Assembly (NCBI GenBank): GCA_023231475.1
Contig: JALJEE010000591.1
Coordinates: forward strand, 1 to 20,993
Direction: 5' to 3'
From: Seison nebaliae
Lineage: Eukaryota; Rotifera; Pararotatoria; Seisonacea; Seisonidae
Length of the DNA stretch: 20,993 nucleotides
Shown: piece after piece, positions 20,675 to 20,993 of the stretch
How positions within the stretch are numbered: position 1 is the stretch's first letter
Layout: each line of letters begins with the position of its first letter
Translations under genes and position numbers: made by a program
The notes under the pieces: model-generated
Seen by the model: only the letters and a program-made list of their open reading frames with translations
Told to the model about the DNA's origin: nothing
The model's database searches: none

Positions 20675-20797
20675 GATTCCCAGATCAGAAGATTCCCAAG
20701 ACACCATTAATGAGAGAGATTCCCAAATTCAACCGATCAACCACATTTGGTTTTATTCGAACATTTCTAGAATTCCCAGTGATAATTGTTGGGAATC
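20675..20797. promoter_or_regulatory. Cluster of TGGGAA/TTCCCA motifs
   Basis: Five copies of the hexamer TTCCCA or its complement TGGGAA occur within about 120 bases (20677-20682, 20693-20698, 20720-20725, 20773-20778, 20790-20795). Four are within GATTCCCA or AATTCCCA and one is in the opposite orientation (TGGGAATC). A related AATCCCA lies at 20660-20666. TGGGAA is the core bound by the CSL/Su(H)/RBPJ family and also by Ikaros-type fingers. The cluster lies 135-255 bases upstream of the ATG at 20540. A TATAAATAG further upstream (20859-20867, minus) might put it within the transcribed leader. Confidence 0.4.
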
Positions 20798-20858
20798 GAT
20801 GTCGATAAATATCCCCAAATAATAATCGATTGTCCATTGAATAAAACTTTCAAATATT

Positions 20859-20867
20859 CTATTTATA
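20859..20867 (-). promoter_or_regulatory. Possible TATA box upstream of the right-hand unknown gene
   Basis: TATAAATAG on the minus strand fits the consensus well. It would place a start site near 20835 and give the gene at 20540 a leader of about 300 bases, unless that leader is spliced. A short open frame starts at ATG 20837-20835 directly at this point and runs 47 codons, probably by chance. Confidence 0.3.
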
Positions 20868-20993
20868 TATTTTTGTAACAATGTATCAAAGTAATCCGAA
20901 TCGACATGGGAAATAATCAAGTTTTGGTTTTCATTAAAACCAATGCAATTCTCGTCTAATCAGCTCAATTGTTTAAAATTGAAAAATTCTCTA

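Overview
This is AT-rich eukaryotic nuclear DNA from a metazoan. Spliceosomal introns are very short, about 40-57 nt in almost every case. Two conserved animal proteins can be assembled exon by exon: the Golgi tethering subunit COG7 and the ciliary intraflagellar-transport protein TTC30/IFT70. Gene density, small introns and secreted lineage-specific proteins would suit a small-genome arthropod such as a mite. That taxonomic call is an inference and not secure. No rRNA, tRNA, CRISPR array or bacterial operon structure was found.

Layout. 1-838 (minus) is the 5' part of an intronless-looking unknown gene that runs off the left edge. About 1145-1720 (plus) is a broken Ty3/gypsy-type integrase relic. 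2069-2670 (minus) is a small secreted lysine-rich protein with a TATA box. 3334-9393 (minus) is a three-exon gene for a very large secreted protein of 1986 residues. It has a tryptophan/asparagine-rich repeat region of about 650 residues followed by a helical region of about 1100 residues, and it too has a TATA box. 10603-13147 (minus) is COG7 in seven exons. 13362-15689 (plus) is TTC30 in nine exons. COG7 and TTC30 are divergent and share a 214-bp promoter region. 15717-19532 is largely gene-free and holds a GC-richer island, a 19-bp tandem duplication and a perfect 95-bp inverted repeat (18907-19150). 19533-20540 (minus) holds an unknown gene with a clear 147-codon ORF and uncertain downstream exons. 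Upstream of it lies a dense cluster of TGGGAA motifs.

How it fits together. COG7 (retrograde Golgi trafficking) and TTC30 (IFT-B complex) are housekeeping and ciliary genes with no direct pathway link, but they probably share one regulatory interval. The two secreted proteins on the left (small lysine-rich and giant W/N-rich) lie on the same strand with similar TATA-type promoters and could be co-expressed in a secretory tissue. The most notable observations are the giant W/N-rich protein, the perfect long hairpin, and the intron donors: 15 of 17 reconstructed introns begin GTT instead of the usual GTA/GTG.
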